A stretch of 64,000 nt of DNA from Triticum aestivum (lineage: Eukaryota; Streptophyta; Magnoliopsida; Poales; Poaceae), in NCBI RefSeq assembly GCF_018294505.1, contig NC_057814.1:292756604-292820603 (forward strand). The letters run 5' to 3'. Each line of letters starts with the position of its first letter. Position 1 is the first letter of the stretch. The notes below the pieces were generated by a model, which was not told where the DNA came from, made no database searches, and worked only from the letters and a program-made list of their open reading frames with translations. Shown one piece after another: positions 60,001 through 64,000 of this stretch. The translations under genes were made by a program, and so were the position numbers.

Positions 60001-61506
60001 TCGTAATTTCTTATTCTTTTCTTACCGTTTCCTGTAAGCATATTTACTTTCTTACTAGAGGTTTGGTACAGTCATGTCTTCCTGTCATCTTAGTGTCGAT
60101 TGTCTTCCTCTTGGCACCCTGTTCTTCTGTCAGACGCCAGCTGCCTTAATTGTTACCTTTTTGGGTTAGAGTAGCAGTTACCATGAGGATGTATCCAGTG
60201 CTTTCTAGCCTGACAGTGACTGCTGTGGTTGGTCCTAAAATTGGTGCAAATGGTCAGAAAAAATTCTTAGAAATTGTTGAAAGAAAATCAATCTACCATG
60301 CCACAGAATTTCAAACCTACATTTTGGTCTACACATGGAGAAACCACTGAGACAAATTGCTGAAGTTGACAAAGGAAAGAGAAAACACTGTTGTCGGAAT
60401 TTGTCTTTTCTTCTTCTTCTCTCCTAATGTAACAGTTGAATTTATGTAGATTGCTTGATTTTATATCATTCTTGTGGTGGGTTTTGTTGCGCCATTTGTA
60501 TTTTAGGAACATAAGGAAGTGAATTATGGGCTAACAGTCACATCCTCTAGCTGCAACCTCTATTGAGAACACGTCTTATACATCTGTCGTCCAAATGAGC
60601 ATCTCAGCGTCTTATGTGTGATCAATTTATCTAACCTGTCTGATGCTTCTTTGAAAGTGAGACAAAACAGATGGCATTGCACATTACAGTGTATTTGTAA
60701 TCTAAATGTTTAACTTGAGAGAATCCATATTCATATTCACTACAACTTCTAGTTGTTCAGAAGTACTGCTAGAGCTAACAGAGTCCGTATTCGCAGATAT
60801 AACAACAGCAGGAGTTGCTAAACAAGCTCTGGAGGGACATTGCATATATGATGGTGGTTACTGTAAGCTTCATCTGTCATACTCTCGTCATACTGATCTG
60901 AATGTGAAGGTATAAACAATAGTTTCAGGCTGTGTAAATTAACAAAGAATAAATGAATGCATCCAATTAGGGAAAAAAATACTATTGCTATATTGCGGTG
61001 GAATAGTCTTATCATTTGTTCAGTTTGACAATGCTTTTGGAACATCTTGTTTTCCTACTGCTTGCTTCCACGTTTTTCCTGATATGGGATCTACATATTG
61101 TGGCATTCAGGCACATGACGAGAGAAGCAGAGACTACACCGTCTCGGATCCTAGTGCTCAGGTACAAGCTGCAGGTCAAGCCCCTGGTCTAAGCACTCCT
61201 GGAGCAGCATGGCAAAGCACCACCCCTGCTGCTTTTTATGGAAGCTCAGCAAGAGCGGCCTCTATCGGACAAGTGCCAGCCTGGAATCCTAACATGCAGC
61301 GAGGGGCGTTTGCACCTGCATCAACCTCGTACCCTACCCAATTATTGATGGCAAACCCAGGCCCGCACTTTCCAGCAGTCGGATCAAGCTCTGGTGCTCC
61401 TCCGATGTTGTACCAAGCTTCGCAGCAGATGGCACAATATGGCACAGCCCCTGCTGCTCTGCCTCATGCAGCCTTGTCTGGCGAACCGATGTACTTCCCA
61501 AAATGA
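54033..61506 (+). CDS. PTB: Polypyrimidine tract-binding protein homolog (PTB1/PTB2 type), 10 exons
   Basis: Exons: 54033-54212, 58325-58534, 58623-58685, 58788-58861, 59016-59111, 59245-59302, 59390-59494, 59603-59684, 60797-60909, 61111-61506. All junctions are GT-AG and phases agree, giving 1377 nt and 458 residues. RRM1 is about residues 17-95 (VLHLRNMPW, QAFVEF). RRM2 is about 109-193 (NVLLVTFEG, HLVFSAFGFVHKIATFEK). RRM3 is about 242-325 (NVLLASIENMQYAV, VFSSFGAVRKIAMF, EGHCIYDGGYCKLHLSYS). An Ala/Pro/Gln-rich tail follows (328-458). Such proteins bind pyrimidine-rich RNA in nucleus and cytoplasm and regulate alternative splicing. The match to Arabidopsis PTB1/PTB2 rather than PTB3 is by the FRYTQ.PSKVLHLRN start and by RDYTNPYLPV. 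No lesion is seen. Intron 1 (4.1 kb) is swollen by repeats. Confidence 0.93.
54728..54867 (+). mobile_element. Short LINE tail in PTB intron 1, with filler DNA and 15-bp TSD
   Basis: Flanked by exact TCACATGTATCTTGT copies (54713-54727, 54868-54882). It has the same GATGCAGAGGCCGG...CCTCCTTTTCCAAAAA tail as the element at 8200-8443. Within it, 54739-54783 copies the local intron segment 54269-54313 with one mismatch, and CTTGTTGGCCGCATG occurs on both sides of that copy. Confidence 0.75.
55083..56187 (-). mobile_element. 5'-truncated LINE, 3' part of ORF2, in PTB intron 1
   Basis: On the minus strand: end of the RT region (CRPLELGGLSIQDLQRTGIALR, 56180-56105), then VGDGRTCKFWTDHWLQG and WRWTMSGVYTTKSCYL (about 56020-55720). 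A zinc-binding zf-RVT segment follows (MQQLLAECVFSQMVWHELLSWC, about 55530-55450), and the element ends in poly-A (T10 on +, 55083-55092). Frameshifts separate these pieces. The 5' end is cut at about 56187. No clear target duplication was found. Confidence 0.8.
56377..56523 (+). repeat. Direct duplication in PTB intron 1
   Basis: 56377-56430 and 56471-56523 are near-identical (CCTGGCCAGGCCTAGAAAA, CTTGTATGGTGAATATTTT). The 22-base spacer word TTTGAGTTTGTTGATTGCTAAC (56431-56452) recurs at 57874-57895. Confidence 0.7.
56838..57412 (+). repeat. Degenerate tandem repeat, ~85-bp unit, about 6 copies
   Basis: Units begin GTTGCCATATTTATTTTGTA-like, then a TTTACAYAATTGCTGGGATGATTT-like middle and a TGTGCTTGCCATTTTAATTG-like end. 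They start near 56938, 57027, 57111, 57197 and 57279, with partial units on both sides. It sits in an insert of about 1.35 kb (56524-57873) of unknown origin. Confidence 0.7.
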
Positions 61507-61844
61507 GCTATTCATCCGATAGAGCAGTTGCCTATGCTTTGTGCAGCACCTCTGGTCTTCAATTTTTGGAACTGCACTGTAATGCCGATCTGTTTTTCTT
61601 GGTACTTGTGAGACCCCTGTGGCAAATGTACCTGTCTGGCTGTTGGTGCCTGTAAGCTGCACAGCAAAATGGAAAATTACTCGAGCCGTGTCAGTTCAAT
61701 CCAAAACCTGATGTTCTTTCTGCGCTTGATAATTTCTTGGTACAAGGCACCAACAGTTAAGTTTGAACTATAACAGAGTGCTGTATGCCATACTGAAATT
61801 TGTTTTTGGCCATGCCTGGTTACCGGTTGGTTTCTTCTCCGTGA
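61507..61844 (+). other. PTB 3' UTR and flank
   Basis: Sequence after the TGA is T-rich with TTGTGAGACC and CTGTAAGCTGC words. No canonical AATAAA is seen within 200 bp, so the polyadenylation site is not placed. Confidence 0.4.
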
Positions 61845-63112
61845 GTTATTTACCCAAAACCATGACACTTAAGGCTAGGGTAACAACTTGGTATCAGATT
61901 ATAGTCGGGGCACAAAAAACCACAGGAATTGTGCATGTAAAGGGGAGTACTGATTGTTTGATAAGCTCATGCAAACAGTGAAACTGATAAGATGAGGGTC
62001 CCACTTGTAAATGACTTAAGTGTTTATCTTTATTTCTTTTCTCCTGGGCCTTTCAACAAACACGTATTGGGCGACATCTATGCATATGTGCACTTCACGC
62101 CGCCGGCGACGCTCGCTGCCCTTAGTGGTCGACGGTCATTCGAGACCTGCCGTGCCCGTGCTTGCAACGCCCGCTGGGAGGCCTGGCCGCGCTCGTGCTC
62201 ACGCTCTGTGGTGGCCATGGCCGTGCTCGCAGCGCCCGCCAGGAGGGCCTGGTCGTGCTCGTACTGACAGGGGTGCGCCATGGTGGAGCGCCCTGCTCGT
62301 CCCCGTGCTCGCGGCGCCCGCCGGGAGGCCTTGGCCACGCGCGCCGTTGTGGAGCGCCATGGCCACGCCCGTGCTCGCGGCGCCCGCTGGGAGGCCGTGG
62401 TCGCGGCGGTGCCCTGCGGTGGAGCGCCCTGGCCGCACCTGCGTTCGAGGCCACGTCCCGTCGCTCCCCATGAGCCCCTGATGCCACCTCCCGGAGCTCG
62501 ATCCGTAGCTCGCCGTTGGCCGCGGGGGCGCTAGCGGCGGCGACGCTCGACCATGCTGCCCCTGCCGAGCACGAGTAGCCAGAGCCCACTTTGGCCTCCA
62601 CAACCATAGAAGAACGCCATGGACGCCACCCTAGTTTCTCACTGCCGCGGCTGCATCTGCCGGCTCCATGGTGCGCCGCCGCGCGACCTCGCCTATGCGG
62701 GACGGCCTTCTTCTTCACGCAGGCGCCTTTGCTCTCGGATGGAGGCGTCCAGCCCGCAGTTCCTCTGGTCACTGCTCCGACATGGCCATGGCGTGCGGTG
62801 CCATCTTCAACGACCAGATGATAAACACACCGAAGGTGCTCGATGGAATGCTCCAGTGAAAAAATGTTGTGAAGAAGAGTCATTGACAGGTGGGGCCGGC
62901 GTCTTATTTGCCACATCGGTCGGTCAAACTTTTTGGTCTTCGCCACGTCAGCTCGACAGGCAGGACCCACATGCCAGTTTGGCTGTTTTCGTGACCAAAT
63001 CCCAGCATCAGTGCTCTCCGTTACAGGTTCGGTGTTTTTTTGTGCCCTGCCTAAAATCTGGTACCAAGTTGTTACCCTAGCCCTAAGTGTGGTGGTTTTG
63101 GGTAAATAACTC
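61845..63112. mobile_element. TIR DNA element, MULE-like, with GC-rich interior (possible Pack-MULE)
   Basis: Inverted ends of at least 75 bp: left GTTATTTACCCAAAACCA... and right ...GTGGTTTTGGGTAAATAAC. Putative 9-bp target duplications TCTCCGTGA (61836-61844) and TCTCCATGA (63113-63121) differ at one base. The interior is strongly GC-rich (62090-62860), unlike the ends and flanks, with no transposase. The superfamily is inferred from TIR and TSD length. Confidence 0.7.
62150..62460 (+). repeat. GC-rich tandem repeats inside the TIR element
   Basis: About four diverged units of roughly 65-80 bp, each containing CCGTGCTCGCGGCGCCCGCY and GGGAGGCC, then TGGAGCGCC. Open frames across this region on both strands are best explained by base composition and repeat structure. 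Confidence 0.6.
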
Positions 63113-63134
63113 TCTCCATGAACAAAGAATGTTA

Positions 63135-63238
63135 CTCCCTCCATGCACTTTTACAAGTCGTTTCAGACAACTGAAAATGGACTGCTTTCCACCTTGTCTA
63201 AAATATTTTCAACGTCTTATAAAAGTGAACAAAGGGAA
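63135..63238. mobile_element. Stowaway-type MITE, 104 bp
   Basis: TA duplications at 63133-63134 and 63239-63240. Ends CTCCCTCCATGCACTTTTA and the inverted match TAAAAGTGAACAAAGGGAA. The inverted repeat continues through AAGTCGTTTCAGACA. This is typical of Tc1/mariner-derived Stowaway MITEs of grasses. Confidence 0.85.
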
Positions 63239-63284
63239 TACAACACCAGTTATTGGCTTGCTGACGTACTGCGTTGCTGGCCGC

Positions 63285-63690
63285 TAATATGGAAGTTCCA
63301 AAGCTTATTGTTCGAGCTGGATTCGAAAGGTGTAGTGTCTATGTTCAATGATTCAGAGAAGAACCTCTCCGCGCTCGGTCCGGTGATTGAAGAAGTGAAA
63401 GGGTTACTCACCAAGTTTTTGGAGTCTAGAGTCCGATGAATGCGGCGATGTGCGAACGGTGCTATGCACATCTTAGCTAAGAATGTGTGGACGGTCACAT
63501 CTTATTGAAGAAGTGAAAGGGTTACTCACCAAGTTTCAGGAGTCTAGAGTCCGATGGATGCAACGATGTGCGAACGGTGCTCTGCACATCTTAGTTAAGG
63601 ATGTGCGAACTGTCACATCTTAGCTAAGGAACAATGTAGCAATGAGCTTTGCAAAGTCTGGTTTCATATTCCGCCGGATTGTATTTTATG
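63285..63690 (+). pseudogene. RNase H-like (RVT_3 type) domain fragment
   Basis: The + frame reads FELDSKGVVSMFNDSEKN, LGPVIEEVKGLLTKF and ESRVR, then TGA where Trp is expected, then MRRCANGAMHILAK. Further on, after a shifted repeat, CSNELCKVWFHIPPDCI is visible (about 63630-63685). This pattern is the C-terminal half of the RNase H-like domain common in plant LINE-derived and reverse transcriptase-like proteins. The catalytic N-terminal part is missing and a 118-bp duplication disrupts the frame. Confidence 0.65.
63386..63621 (+). repeat. 118-bp tandem duplication
   Basis: 63386-63503 and 63504-63621 match closely (ATTGAAGAAGTGAAAGGG ... GTCACATCTTA). The duplication lies inside the RNase H-like fragment and arose after or during its decay. 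Confidence 0.85.
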
Positions 63691-64000
63691 ATCCAACAAC
63701 GCATCCTCAATTGTCACTTGTGTATCCCTGGGAGGGTAAATATGGCACGTCCAGTGCCAACGATTATCGTATCGCGTCCAGCGATAATTAGAATATCTTC
63801 ATTTATCTTTTTAAGAGTTTGGAAATATTTCATCTCCCTCAGTATGGAGTTTGTGGTTGCACTGTCCACAAGGCATAATTCCTCTTTCATTTGATTGTCA
63901 CTGTAGAGAACTATATATAAGACAAAGAACTTTCAATGAGAAAATCTCATGTAAATACATAGAATACAATCTTATTTATATCAAATATGTTGGCACAGTT
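63691..64000. other. No recognisable feature
   Basis: AT-rich sequence at the window end. I see no gene or named repeat. Confidence 0.4.

Noticed and set aside
60150..60350. 66-codon frame in PTB intron 8
   Set aside because: It lies between well-defined splice sites, has no motif and is not in phase with the flanking exons.
62122..63144. 340-codon open frame on the minus strand
   Set aside because: It crosses the TIR and GC-rich tandem repeats, has low-complexity Arg/Ala/Pro/His composition and no domain. Stop-free length is expected from GC content.

Overview
This is plant nuclear DNA from a large, repeat-rich grass genome, most likely a Triticeae species (wheat, Aegilops, barley or rye group). 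The evidence is nested LTR retrotransposons with long LTRs, a Stowaway-type MITE, LINE tails with the grass-type GATGCAGAGGCCGG motif, and one conserved host gene with plant introns. Species and transposon family names are inferences from sequence look, because no database search was possible.

Layout. (1) 1-5520: the 5' part of a Ty3/Gypsy element on the minus strand (gag-protease, PBS, one LTR) sits in a decayed Ty1/Copia element that keeps gag, protease and the start of integrase plus a 240-bp LTR. (2) 5521-10842: gene-free, with scattered small repeats and a short LINE tail with a 13-bp target duplication. (3) About 10.84-53.78 kb: one Mutator-like DNA transposon (MULE) with inverted ends of about 350 bp. 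It carries two convergent genes, a MURA-type transposase on + and a GRF zinc-finger/coiled-coil gene on -, which meet at a 30-unit minisatellite. The MULE has been inflated from about 9 kb to about 43 kb. A Sirevirus-like Copia (14702-36703) is inserted in the SWIM zinc-finger codons of the transposase, and a Gypsy-type non-autonomous element (23967-31489) is inserted in that Copia's integrase. A LARD-like element with 3.85-kb LTRs (40213-52091) is inserted in the GRF gene. Each of the three retroelements has exact 5-bp target duplications (CCCAT, GCCAT, CCTCT).

(4) 54033-61506: an apparently intact ten-exon host gene for a plant polypyrimidine-tract-binding protein (PTB1/PTB2 type, 458 aa, three RRMs). 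The right end of the MULE lies only about 250 bp upstream of its ATG. Its first intron (4.1 kb) has been enlarged by LINE pieces, internal duplications and an 85-bp tandem repeat. (5) 61507-64000: a 1.27-kb TIR element with a GC-rich interior, a 104-bp Stowaway MITE, and an RNase H-like gene fragment holding a 118-bp tandem duplication.

The most notable items are the MuDR-like architecture of the MULE with a GRF protein in the mudrB position, and the large accessory ORF of the Sirevirus-like element, which is preceded by its own promoter-like segment. All transposon genes seen here are broken by stops, frameshifts or insertions. PTB is the only gene that looks functional.
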